From DAIDKA01 sp036521075 (GTDB lineage: Bacteria > Pseudomonadota > Gammaproteobacteria > Steroidobacterales > Steroidobacteraceae): a stretch of DNA of 28,356 nucleotides. The notes under the pieces are model-generated. The model was not told where the DNA came from and did no database searches. It saw only the letters and a list, made by a program, of their open reading frames with translations. Each line of letters starts with the position of its first letter. The first letter of the stretch is position 1. A program made the translations under genes and the position numbers. Shown one piece after another: positions 7,907 through 15,433 of this stretch. The stretch covers positions 1 to 28,356 of the forward strand of contig DATDIL010000197.1 in assembly GCA_036521075.1 (NCBI GenBank). Direction: 5' to 3'.

Positions 7907-8069
7907 GACCGCGATGCGTCCGGATACGTCCAGTCTTGCTGCTACGCATCACGCCGGACGGCTGCCCATCCGCTGGCCGTGCGAGACTATCGGATGCGCT
8001 CGGTCCGCAGCGTATGATGTGCGCCCTTGCCGATAACAAGTCGAATCGCCCTGGGCCAACGTGGACTAG

Positions 8070-9572
8070 ATGACCATCGAGCCAAAAACTCTTTGCGATT
8101 CCCTGCGACTTCACGCGGCAGGGAAACCGCAGGCAACGGCCTTGCGTCATGCAGATGCAACCATCTCCTACCACGCGCTGAATGAGACTTCCACTGATCT
8201 TGCCCAATGGTTTCTGAATCAGGGCTTGCGTCCAGGCGACCGCGTTGCGGTGTGTTCATTGAACTCCATCGAACTGGTCCAGGCCTACTTTGGGATATTC
8301 AAGGCCGGCTTGATCGCGGTGACACTCAACACGCGGCTAAAGGCCGATGAAATTCGGTACCTCCTGGCGCATGCTCAGCCGAGAATTGCGTTCTGCGAAG
8401 CGCGCCTCATACCGACCCTCCAAGAGGCCGGCGCTGCCTTCCCCATCTTCAGTCGTCTTCCCGACCATACGGCGGCAAGCGCGGATTGCAGGGAACTGCC
8501 CGCTGTGGGAGCCGATCATCCGGCTGTGATTGTTTATACATCGGGAACCACGGCCCGGCCCAAGGGTGTGGTTCATACCCAGGGTTCGCATTTTCAGAAA
8601 GGCTTGAAGGGCGCTCGAATGAGCCAGCACGTGCCCGATCAGGTGCGTCTGTGCATATTGCCGATGATGCACGTCTCGGGTCTGTGGTTCCTGGCAATGG
8701 CCGTTTATGAAGGCTCCCCCATGATCCTATTATCAAGTTTTGAGGCCGGCACAGCTCTCGACGCTATTGAGCGATTCGGCTGCACGACGACCGGAGGGCT
8801 ACCGACAATGATTCTGTCCATGGTGGAGGAACAGGCCCGCAGGCCGCGCCGGGTCAGTTCCTTGCGCTCGGTGATTGCCGGCGGAGATGTGGTCTCCCCG
8901 ACGCTGCAGGATCGCTTCCTCGATCATTTTGGCACCGAACTTCTGGAGTTGTATGCCATGACGGAGATGTGCGCGATTTGCGCCAATCCGGCAGGCGCCT
9001 CCCGGCGAGGTTCCGCAGGTTTGCCTATGGAGGGCATTGACGTGCGCGTGGTGGACCTTCAAGACCGGGATGTGCCGGAGGGGGAGATTGGTGAGCTGGT
9101 AATCCGTGGCTCATCCGCCTGCGTGGGGTATTGGAATGATCCCGGGACGACCCAGGCGGCCATGGGCGATGGCTGGGTGCATACCGGGGATCTCGGTAGC
9201 CGAGACACTGACGGCTTCATTTGGTTCAAGGGTCGCAAGAAGGAGATCATCATCCGGGCCGGGTCCAACATTTCGCCGCAGGAAGTGGAGGAAGCTATCT
9301 ACAAGCATCCTGCCGTGCTGGAGGTTGGTGTAATCGGCGTTCCCGATCCGGTCACGGCGGAGCGGGTCGCGGCCTTCGTTGTACTGCGCGAAGGTCATGC
9401 GGTGAGCGCTTCCGAGCTTCGCCAATTCGCTGGGCAGCATATCGCTGATTACAAGCTTCCCGAGGAGATCCGATTTCTTGACGATCTGCCCAAGAATCCT
9501 GTGGGAAAGATCCAGCGTAGAGCCCTGAAGGAGATGCTGCTCACACAGCGCCCACCCGAGAGCTGTCCATGA
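8070..9572 (+). CDS. AMP-dependent acyl-CoA synthetase/ligase (ANL superfamily)
   Basis: This 500-aa enzyme activates a carboxylic acid to its acyl-CoA through an acyl-adenylate. All core ANL motifs are seen: the ATP loop VYTSGTTARPKGVVHT, ELYAMTEM, GWVHTGDLGS, KGRKKEIIIRAGSNISPQEVE at the hinge, and the catalytic lysine in NPVGKIQRRAL near the C-terminus. Overall layout resembles medium- or long-chain fatty-acid or aryl-CoA ligases; the substrate cannot be read. No strong ribosome site precedes ATG 8070. It overlaps the next gene by 4 nt (ATGA), so its expression is tied to a secreted hydrolase. It is transcribed divergently from the MocR gene. Confidence 0.93.
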   Translation: MTIEPKTLCDSLRLHAAGKPQATALRHADATISYHALNETSTDLAQWFLNQGLRPGDRVAVCSLNSIELVQAYFGIFKAGLIAVTLNTRLKADEIRYLLAHAQPRIAFCEARLIPTLQEAGAAFPIFSRLPDHTAASADCRELPAVGADHPAVIVYTSGTTARPKGVVHTQGSHFQKGLKGARMSQHVPDQVRLCILPMMHVSGLWFLAMAVYEGSPMILLSSFEAGTALDAIERFGCTTTGGLPTMILSMVEEQARRPRRVSSLRSVIAGGDVVSPTLQDRFLDHFGTELLELYAMTEMCAICANPAGASRRGSAGLPMEGIDVRVVDLQDRDVPEGEIGELVIRGSSACVGYWNDPGTTQAAMGDGWVHTGDLGSRDTDGFIWFKGRKKEIIIRAGSNISPQEVEEAIYKHPAVLEVGVIGVPDPVTAERVAAFVVLREGHAVSASELRQFAGQHIADYKLPEEIRFLDDLPKNPVGKIQRRALKEMLLTQRPPESCP

Positions 9573-10480
9573 ACCCATCGCACCGCGTCGCGTCGATCAT
9601 TCTGAATGTGGCCGGTCTCGCACTGTGCGTTCTGGCCACGCAGATTTCGGTCGCAGCGGACACGGCCTTTGATGCTTCCGCTGCCCCCGTCAGTGAAAGC
9701 CGGGACCAGAGTTTCGCGGTCCGCATGGATAATGGGAGCCATATCCTGGTGCGTGTGTGCCGTCCCGCAACCGACACGGCCGCCCGCCTGGTCGTCATCA
9801 ACCACGGATCGCCGCCGGATCCGGCCGCGCGACCCCGGATGCAGGTCGGGCGCTGTGACCAGGAAGCGGCTCAGTGGTTTCTGAGGCGCGGCTACCTGGT
9901 CGCCTTCCCGCTTCGTCGCGGCTACGGCGCGACGGGAGGCGCGTGGGCAGAGACCTATGGCGGGTGCGATCACGCCGACTATTTTCACGCGGGGCTGGAG
10001 ACGGCACGTGACATCGACGCTGCAGTTCAGGCGCTCACGACACTTCCGTTCGTATTGCCGGATAATGTCGTGATCGTCGGGCAGTCTGCGGGGGGCTGGG
10101 GAACCATCGCCTACGCGAGTGTCGCGCATCCTCGGGTCTCTTCCTTTATCGTGATGGCGGGCGGACGAGGCGGGCATCTGCACGATCGTCCGAATCAGAA
10201 CTGCCATCCGGAGAAGCTGGCCGAGGCGGCCGGCCGCTATGGCGCGACAGCGACGACCCCGATGCTTTGGGTCTACGCCCTCAACGACACTTTCTTCAGG
10301 CCGACGATCGCACAGGCGCTGTACAAGTCATTCACCGCCGCGGGCGGGCACGCGGACCTCGAGCAACCCGGCCCGTTCGATAATGAAGGGCACCGTCTAT
10401 TCTTCGGGGCTGGCGGATCGGCGATCTGGGGATCCCTGGTGGAACGATATCTCGCAGGACCCTCGCCCTCGAGCAAGTAG
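9569..10480 (+). CDS. Secreted alpha/beta hydrolase (dienelactone hydrolase / prolyl-oligopeptidase-like)
   Basis: This 303-aa protein has an N-terminal signal peptide (hydrophobic stretch at residues 9-30, ending near SVAA). An alpha/beta-hydrolase fold follows: the oxyanion strand VVINHGSPP, the nucleophile elbow VGQSAGGW (about S173), a likely acid at D240 (VYALNDTFF) and the catalytic His at about 275 (NEGHRLF). Cysteines at about 64, 96, 133 and 212 could form disulfides in the periplasm. It overlaps the acyl-CoA synthetase by 4 nt. A periplasmic hydrolase that frees an acid for uptake and CoA activation would fit, but the substrate is unknown. Confidence 0.88.
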   Translation: MNPSHRVASIILNVAGLALCVLATQISVAADTAFDASAAPVSESRDQSFAVRMDNGSHILVRVCRPATDTAARLVVINHGSPPDPAARPRMQVGRCDQEAAQWFLRRGYLVAFPLRRGYGATGGAWAETYGGCDHADYFHAGLETARDIDAAVQALTTLPFVLPDNVVIVGQSAGGWGTIAYASVAHPRVSSFIVMAGGRGGHLHDRPNQNCHPEKLAEAAGRYGATATTPMLWVYALNDTFFRPTIAQALYKSFTAAGGHADLEQPGPFDNEGHRLFFGAGGSAIWGSLVERYLAGPSPSSK

Positions 10481-10538
10481 CGCGGGGCGCGACGAGCGGC
10501 CGCCTTGAAATCATGCCGCCAGACCCAAGGTCGGGCGT

Positions 10539-10973
10539 ATGTCAGATACCCCGCACATCGTGTGCCCGCACTGCGAGAGGATCAACCGCATTGCCATCTC
10601 GCGCCTCGGCGAGGCGCCGAAATGTGGGCATTGCCATCAGCTGCTGTTCACCGGTCATCCGATCGAACTTACCGGTGCCAATTTTCGCCGGCACGTCGAT
10701 CGCAACGACATTCCGGTGCTCGTCGACTTCTGGGCGCCATGGTGCGGTCCGTGTCGGGCGATGGCACCGCAGTATGCCCAGGCGGCCGCGGAGCTGGAGC
10801 CTAAGATACGCGTGGCAAAATTGGATACCGATGCCGCGCAGAATATTTCCGGCGAGTTCGGCATTCGCAGTATTCCGACCCTCATGATTTTCAAAGCAGG
10901 TCGCGAAGTTGCCCGGCAGGCGGGTGCGCTGGGCAAGACGGATATCATCCGCTGGGTGCAGGCCCACCTTTAG
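10539..10973 (+). CDS. trxC: Thioredoxin 2 (zinc-ribbon thioredoxin)
   Basis: This 144-aa cytoplasmic disulfide reductase has the TrxC architecture. An N-terminal zinc ribbon has two Cys pairs, CPHC (C9, C12) and CGHC (C29, C32). A thioredoxin fold follows with active site WAPWCGPC (C69, C72) and the cis-proline loop SIPTLMIF. Length matches E. coli TrxC (139 aa). An AGG lies about 9 nt before ATG 10539. It is 58 nt after the hydrolase on the same strand, and it converges on the LytTR regulator with a 7-nt gap. In other bacteria trxC belongs to oxidative-stress regulons; no such site is visible here. Confidence 0.96.
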   Translation: MSDTPHIVCPHCERINRIAISRLGEAPKCGHCHQLLFTGHPIELTGANFRRHVDRNDIPVLVDFWAPWCGPCRAMAPQYAQAAAELEPKIRVAKLDTDAAQNISGEFGIRSIPTLMIFKAGREVARQAGALGKTDIIRWVQAHL

Positions 10974-10983
10974 CCACAGGCTA
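10971..10983. other. Perfect inverted repeat spanning two facing stop codons
   Basis: TAGCC-ACA-GGCTA contains the TAG stop of trxC (10971-10973) and, on the other strand, the TAG stop of the LytTR regulator (10983-10981). The 5-bp stem with a 3-nt loop has no U-tract on either side, so it is at best a weak bidirectional terminator. Confidence 0.25.
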
Positions 10984-11730
10984 CATCTGCTTGAACCGGT
11001 ACTGCTGCGACTCGCTCACCGCCAACCGCTCGGGTCGGCTCTTGAGCGTGACCGACAGCTGACCCCGAAAATCGCGCGCGATGCCCGCAATGGCATTGGC
11101 ATTCACGATGGTCGAGCGGTGGATGGGCCAGAAGATCGCCGGATCGAGCTGCGACTGCAGTTCATGCAGCGACTTGCGGATGAGCGCCTCGAAGGCGGCC
11201 GTGACGACGCGCGTGTACTTGGTATCGGCCTGGAAATAAAGTACCTCATCCACGGTGATGAGATGCAGCGTCGGCCCGACCGAGGCGTTGATCCAGCGAA
11301 GGTAGGTGCGCGATGCCGCCGTACGGGCGAAATCGCGCAATATGGACTCGAGATTGGGCGGCGTGGAGCCCAGACGCTGCTTGAGACGCTCGATTGCGCG
11401 ACTGAGCCGGTCGGGTTCGAGGGGCTTCAGCACATAGTCCACCGCGCCTGCCTCGAATGCGGCGATGGCGTGTGCGTCGTAGGCCGTGACGAAAACGATG
11501 TGACAGCGGCCCTGCGCCTGCTGAGCGACATCGAGGCCGGACATCAGCGGCATCTCGATGTCGAGAAACAGCACATCCGCGGCGAAGCGCTCCAGAATAT
11601 CGATGGCCTCGATCCCCGTTGCCGCTTCGCCCACGATGCGAAGCTCGGGCCACAGCTTCCCCAGGTGCTGCTTGAGTTCCGCCCGCAGCACGGCCTCATC
11701 CTCAGCCAGAATCGCGCTTGGAGATTTCAC
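10981..11730 (-). CDS. LytTR-family response regulator
   Basis: This 249-aa cytoplasmic two-component regulator has an N-terminal receiver domain (about 1-120). It shows the acidic pair ED at 10-11, phospho-acceptor D57 in DVLFLDIEMP, the conserved Thr in FVTAY and the Lys in DYVLKPLE. A C-terminal LytTR DNA-binding domain (about 145-249) includes VDEVLYFQADTKYTRVVT, RKSLHELQSQL and FWPIHRSTIVNANAI. It starts at GTG 11730, 4 nt after the cupin stop, and is the last gene of an operon with a LytS-type kinase, a kinase-like protein and a cupin. The upstream kinase is its likely partner. Target genes are not identifiable. Confidence 0.94.
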   Translation of the reverse strand: MKSPSAILAEDEAVLRAELKQHLGKLWPELRIVGEAATGIEAIDILERFAADVLFLDIEMPLMSGLDVAQQAQGRCHIVFVTAYDAHAIAAFEAGAVDYVLKPLEPDRLSRAIERLKQRLGSTPPNLESILRDFARTAASRTYLRWINASVGPTLHLITVDEVLYFQADTKYTRVVTAAFEALIRKSLHELQSQLDPAIFWPIHRSTIVNANAIAGIARDFRGQLSVTLKSRPERLAVSESQQYRFKQM

Positions 11731-11734
11731 GGTT

Positions 11735-12133
11735 TCAGCCCTTGGCGCCCTTCACTTCGATGAGCAGGCCGCGCATGTTGGCGCCGCTCACGTTCTCGAC
11801 GGTATGCGTCACTGCCGGCTCCCAGAAAACGGTGCCGATCGGCATGTTGTGTTGCTCGACGATCTTACCGTCGGGAGTCTTGACGCGAACGGCCCCGTCA
11901 GTCAGCAGCACGGTCAGATGCGCCGGATGCGAATGCATGCCGCTGCCGCACACGCCCATGCCCGGGCGGCTCTTGAAATCGAGCACGCGTACATACTCGT
12001 TCTCCAGCGCGACGCGATAGCTCTGCGGCTGCATCACGGCGGCATCCTGTGCCTGCGCTTCGAAAGCGACGGCGATGCCGGGCAGGACGGCGAGCAACGC
12101 TCGGCGCACTTCGTCGATTTTCAATTCATGCAT
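11735..12133 (-). CDS. Small cupin-domain protein within the two-component operon
   Basis: This 132-aa protein has one cupin barrel. Metal-ligand residues are visible in GMHSHPAHLTVLLTDGAV (H67, H69, H72) and the second motif VTHTVEN (H110). Residues 10-30 are hydrophobic and end AQAQD, so export is possible but the n-region is not strongly basic. AGGAG lies 6 nt before ATG 12133, which is 9 nt after the preceding stop; the LytTR gene follows after 4 nt. Cupins bind small ligands or metals, so it may be an accessory sensor or an enzyme controlled by the system. No substrate can be read. Confidence 0.85.
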   Translation of the reverse strand: MHELKIDEVRRALLAVLPGIAVAFEAQAQDAAVMQPQSYRVALENEYVRVLDFKSRPGMGVCGSGMHSHPAHLTVLLTDGAVRVKTPDGKIVEQHNMPIGTVFWEPAVTHTVENVSGANMRGLLIEVKGAKG

Positions 12134-12142
12134 GAGAGTCTC

Positions 12143-13207
12143 CTATGCCAAGGGTCGGTGCAGTCTGATCAGGATCTGGGTCGGCGGCTCGGGTAAACAA
12201 TCGAGCTCGAAGCCATCGCCGTGCAGAGCGCCGAGACTCGCGTTGATGTGCTGACGCAGCTCGGGTGGGATGTCGCAGGTGAGGCCATGCAGCGAAAGCA
12301 CGGTGTGGGTGGGCTCGGTACGCACCCGCAGCAGCGGCCGTCCTCCCTCCCCGCCGAGAGCGAGGAGCCGCAGCATCAACAGGCTCGGGAAGCGGATGCC
12401 GGCGTTTTCGATCGAAGCATCTGCGTCCAGCCGCCACGCGCTTGGTATGCCGCGCTCGCGCTGCAGATTCGAGAAAGTGCGGGCGAGACGGATCTCGGCG
12501 TCCAGCGTTGAGATCGGGACGCGCAGACCGTGCATGGCGGAACGGAGGAATTCGACCAGCGCCTCGAGCAGCTTCTCGGCGTGCTGCGGATCACGGCGAT
12601 AGCGCTGCTCAATCTCCCGCATGGCCTCGAGCAGCAGACCCGGATCAACCTGTGCCTGCAGCACCCGCAATCGTTCGGCGTCCAGCAGGCCCTGGGTACG
12701 GCTTCGCGCCTTTGCGCTGGCCAGCAGCATGGAGCGGACTCTCTCGGCGCGCATGGTCAGCAAAGCCACTGCAACCAGTAAACCGCCGTAGAAGAAGTAG
12801 ATCCAGGTGTTGTACAGACCGATGCTGAGCCAGTTTTGCGGATTCGGAATCGTGGCGAGTTCCTTGCTGAAGTGCCGCAACCCCGGGAGCGATCGCGCCC
12901 CGCCATTCATCGCTGCTGACACGACTGGCTGGACGAACGCCGCAAGCGGCCAAACCAGAAGAACCCCGACCCCAAGCCCGAGCAGCCCCCCGGTGCGCTC
13001 GCTGCGGTTTGCGAACCACAGCAACAGTGCCCCGATCAGGCACCACAACGGCAGCGTCCAGTAGGTCAGCCACCACAGCAGCAGTTCCGGCGAAGCCCAA
13101 CGCTCGGGTGACATGGCGAGCGATTCGAGGACTGCGACCAGGCACGCCCAGGTGATGGCCCAGGCAATGATCCGGCCGCCGTCGAAAGTTGCGGCGAACA
13201 GCCTCAA
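12143..13207 (-). CDS. Membrane LytS/YehU-like histidine kinase homologue lacking the phospho-acceptor His (putative pseudokinase)
   Basis: This 354-aa protein has about four hydrophobic segments (residues 12-32, 43-66, 74-96 and 132-152), a coiled linker, and a region that aligns with the His_kinase domain. Where the family has LQxQIxPHFLFNTL, this protein reads LQAQVDPGLLLEAM, with Gly about 190 in place of the His and no FN. The later VPISTLDAEIRLARTFSNLQ matches the helix after the H box. The ATP-site N box (VENAIKHG) is replaced by RLLALGGEGG, and the DNG and GLGL boxes are absent. It starts at a TTG overlapping the stop of the true kinase gene by 4 nt. A non-catalytic partner for that kinase is likely. 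The frame is intact, so it is not simply a pseudogene. Confidence 0.85.
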   Translation of the reverse strand: MRLFAATFDGGRIIAWAITWACLVAVLESLAMSPERWASPELLLWWLTYWTLPLWCLIGALLLWFANRSERTGGLLGLGVGVLLVWPLAAFVQPVVSAAMNGGARSLPGLRHFSKELATIPNPQNWLSIGLYNTWIYFFYGGLLVAVALLTMRAERVRSMLLASAKARSRTQGLLDAERLRVLQAQVDPGLLLEAMREIEQRYRRDPQHAEKLLEALVEFLRSAMHGLRVPISTLDAEIRLARTFSNLQRERGIPSAWRLDADASIENAGIRFPSLLMLRLLALGGEGGRPLLRVRTEPTHTVLSLHGLTCDIPPELRQHINASLGALHGDGFELDCLPEPPTQILIRLHRPLA

Positions 13208-14328
13208 GCGGCACCGACCCGCAATGGCAGGATCATGCGGGCGCTCACCCCGCGAGGTTCGTTGCCTTCGACGCTCAGCGAGGCGCGCGCTCCGTGCAGC
13301 GTCGCGAGCCGCGTGCGGATGTTGTAAAGCCCGAGGCCTGTGCCGCCGCCCGCGTCGGATTTGAGGCCGACGCCATTGTCCTGCACCGTGAGCTGAAGGC
13401 TGCCGTCGTGTGCGCGTTCAGCAAATACCTCGATACGACCGCCGGCGGGGAGCGGTGCGAGGCCGTGCTTGATGGCATTCTCCACCAGGGTGGCGAGCGC
13501 GAGGGGCGGCACCTTCGCCTCGCGCAGCGCATCGGGGATCCTGAGCTGCACGTGCAGGCGCTGCGACATCCGCACCTGAATGACGGACAGATAGGCCTGG
13601 ACGAGATCCGCCTCTTCGCCGAGCAGCACCTCGCTGCGCTCGAGCATCGGCAGCAGCCGGCACAGGTAGTCGATGAAGTTGGCGAGCATGTCAGCACCCG
13701 CCTGCGGCTCCGTGCGGTGCAAGCGCCGCACCGTGGCGAGGGTATTGAAAAGAAAATGCGGCTCGATCTGCTTGCGCAGCGCCGTCAATCGGGTATTCGT
13801 CAGCTGCTGCTCGATGGAGGCGCGCCGCAGGCCTTCGCGCCGCAGGGAGTCGCGCGACTCGGCCGACGTGCGCCACAGGTAGTAGCTCGCTGCCACCGCC
13901 AGCGCGACGGTGTTCCACCGCAATACATGGGTTATCAGCGATGCGAAGGAGCCATAGCTGCCATACAGCCACTGCACCAGCCGCTCACCGCAGGCGGCAC
14001 CTACGAACACGCTGACAGCCAGCAGCGCAGTGCGCCGGGCGGTCGAGCGGGCCGGTCCCACCCTGAAGATCAGAATCGCGAGCGCGATCCACCAAGCGAC
14101 GATGAGCCGGTCACGCAGAACGTACAGCCAGCCCAGCAGCACCTCGTCCAGCGGCCAGTTGCGCCAGACGAAAAGCTGCGCGAGATATTGGGTCGACATA
14201 CCGAATGCGAACAGCGTAGCCAGTCCGAAAGTCGTCGGCCAGCCGCGGGTCCAGTTGATTCTCCAATGCGCGCCTGACCGCGGCGCTTCGCGAATGGAGT
14301 CGGTCGCTGGCAGAGACGAAATGGTCAT
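13204..14328 (-). CDS. LytS/YehU-type membrane sensor histidine kinase
   Basis: This 374-aa protein (from ATG 14328) has about four TM segments in the first 160 residues and no obvious extracytoplasmic domain. It then carries a full His_kinase plus HATPase module: phospho-acceptor in LRKQIEPHFLFNTLATV (H191), N box LATLVENAIKHGL, DNGVGL and GTGLGLYNIRTRLATLHG. GTG 14352 is an alternative in-frame start 8 codons upstream; neither start has a clear ribosome site. It is first in a four-gene operon and overlaps the pseudokinase gene by 4 nt. It should phosphorylate the LytTR regulator three genes downstream. The signal is unknown. Confidence 0.93.
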   Translation of the reverse strand: MTISSLPATDSIREAPRSGAHWRINWTRGWPTTFGLATLFAFGMSTQYLAQLFVWRNWPLDEVLLGWLYVLRDRLIVAWWIALAILIFRVGPARSTARRTALLAVSVFVGAACGERLVQWLYGSYGSFASLITHVLRWNTVALAVAASYYLWRTSAESRDSLRREGLRRASIEQQLTNTRLTALRKQIEPHFLFNTLATVRRLHRTEPQAGADMLANFIDYLCRLLPMLERSEVLLGEEADLVQAYLSVIQVRMSQRLHVQLRIPDALREAKVPPLALATLVENAIKHGLAPLPAGGRIEVFAERAHDGSLQLTVQDNGVGLKSDAGGGTGLGLYNIRTRLATLHGARASLSVEGNEPRGVSARMILPLRVGAA

Positions 14329-14553
14329 GGTAGTGGGTTCGATTATTCGCACAATTGCGGCAAATGGATAGTTAGATAGGTGTCGTTCAGGGCTGAAAAG
14401 CCCGGGAAAGTCTCATGGGTGCGGTCGCGCCGGCTCGCCCACGGCGCTTTTTTCCGGCTTCGGTCGGCTAATTCCGGCGCTCGTCGCAAAGTCATGCAGT
14501 GGCGCGCCCGCACGTTAGTTTCACCGTCAGGGGAACAACAAGGAGAGACTCCA

Positions 14554-14783
14554 GTGAAACCATTCGCATTATGCCCTGCAGTGCTCGCCGTGGGCGGCGC
14601 GATCGCCACGTGCGCGGCGCCGTCGGTCTGGGCGCAGGTTCCCAGCGAATTCCAGGTCGTTTCGAAGATGTCATTACCGGATTGAACGTCCCGGGCGGCA
14701 TGGCCTGGGGTCCTGATGGGCGCCGGTACATTTCCGACTTCGGCGCCGTGCCGGCGCCTTTGATCGCGCTGCCGAAGGGCTGA
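14554..14783 (+). pseudogene. Remnant of a secreted SMP-30/gluconolactonase-like gene (frameshifted, truncated)
   Basis: GTG 14554 has AGGAG 8 nt upstream and encodes a signal peptide (PFALCPAVLAVGGAIATCAA, then AQVP). The frame stops at 14685. Coding sense continues in the +1-shifted frame as GRFEDVITGLNVPGGMAWGP, then a DGRRYISDFG motif, before stopping at 14783. FEDV-TGL-PGGMAWGPDG-YISDFG is typical of the first blade of SMP-30/NHL-like propeller proteins, which are usually about 300 aa or more. So this is the N-terminal end of a gene with one frameshift and the rest lost. The family call rests on a short motif. Confidence 0.6.
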
Positions 14784-14933
14784 TCAAATCTGCGCACTGC
14801 CGATTCAATGCTGATTTTCCGGCGTTCAGGGCCCGATTCACGCCGCTGGTCGCAAACCCGCCGCCGCTTCGGATGCCGCGGGTAAGGTCCGTCTCAGAAG
14901 TCGCGATAACGCGACGTTAAGAAGGGGACTAAG

Positions 14934-15290
14934 ATGAAGTTGCTTATCGTGGCATCACTCGGCGCCTTGGCGCTTGGCGTACTTGGAGCTGTCAACGCAG
15001 AGGATGCGACCGAGGTTGTTGTCACCGGACACAAGGCTGCTGCGGCCCCCGGGACCGAGGAACGGACGGCGACGGTCAACTATGCCGATCTGGATCTTGC
15101 AAAGTCTGCGGGTCTGTCGGCGTTGCTGGTCCGCATTCGCGCCGCCGCGACCACTGTGTGCTCGCCGCAGCCGCAGGTCAGTGACCTGCCGGGTTCCACG
15201 GACTACAAGCGATGCATGTCGGATGCGGTCAGTACGGCAGTGATGAAAGTAAATAATCCCAGGCTCAAGGCAATGGTCGCGAAGCGTTGA
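14934..15290 (+). CDS. UrcA family protein (small secreted protein)
   Basis: This 118-aa protein has a clean Sec signal peptide (MKLLIVASLGALALGVLGAV, cleavage near VNA-ED) and a ribosome site GAAGGGGA 6 nt before ATG 14934. The mature part has the UrcA-family pattern: a beta strand leading to VNYADLDLAKSAGLSALLVR, then a helix with IRAAATTVCSP, a second Cys in DYKRCMSDAV, and AVMKVNNPRLKAM at the end. The two Cys residues probably form a disulfide. UrcA proteins are common in Xanthomonadales, sphingomonads and relatives and have no established biochemical function. It stands alone between two gene remnants. Confidence 0.88.
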   Translation: MKLLIVASLGALALGVLGAVNAEDATEVVVTGHKAAAAPGTEERTATVNYADLDLAKSAGLSALLVRIRAAATTVCSPQPQVSDLPGSTDYKRCMSDAVSTAVMKVNNPRLKAMVAKR

Positions 15291-15433
15291 GGGCGCGCAG
15301 GTCCGATCGCGCGTCGGCGCGATTGGACCGTCTCGCGCAATCGGCAGCCGCCGCGATATTGCCGGCCGTGACCCTCGATGAGGATACGGGGGAGGACCTG
15401 GAGCTGGTGCGGGTCAAGAGCGAGGGCGCTTAG
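15256..15433 (+). pseudogene. Possible 3' coding remnant
   Basis: An open frame without a good start begins after a stop in the 3' end of the UrcA gene and ends at TAG 15431-15433. Its tail reads LDRLAQSAAAAILPAV then TLDEDTGEDLELVRVKSEGA, with codons that look strongly coding (GAG GAC CTG GAG CTG GTG). It has no ribosome site or ATG. It may be the surviving C-terminus of a deleted gene. I cannot name the family. Confidence 0.25.

Noticed and set aside
8013..8018. TATGAT resembling a -10 box before the acyl-CoA synthetase
   Set aside because: No -35 hexamer at suitable spacing (tcggat is at the expected place); not strong enough to call.
13189..14277. 362-codon plus-strand open frame opposite the LytS-type kinase
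   Set aside because: Shadow of the kinase gene, low hydrophobicity and no motif; it would require antisense coding over the whole gene.
14811..14823. 13-mer TGCTGATTTTCCG repeated near 23554
   Set aside because: A 13-base match is expected by chance in a window of this size, and the flanks do not match.
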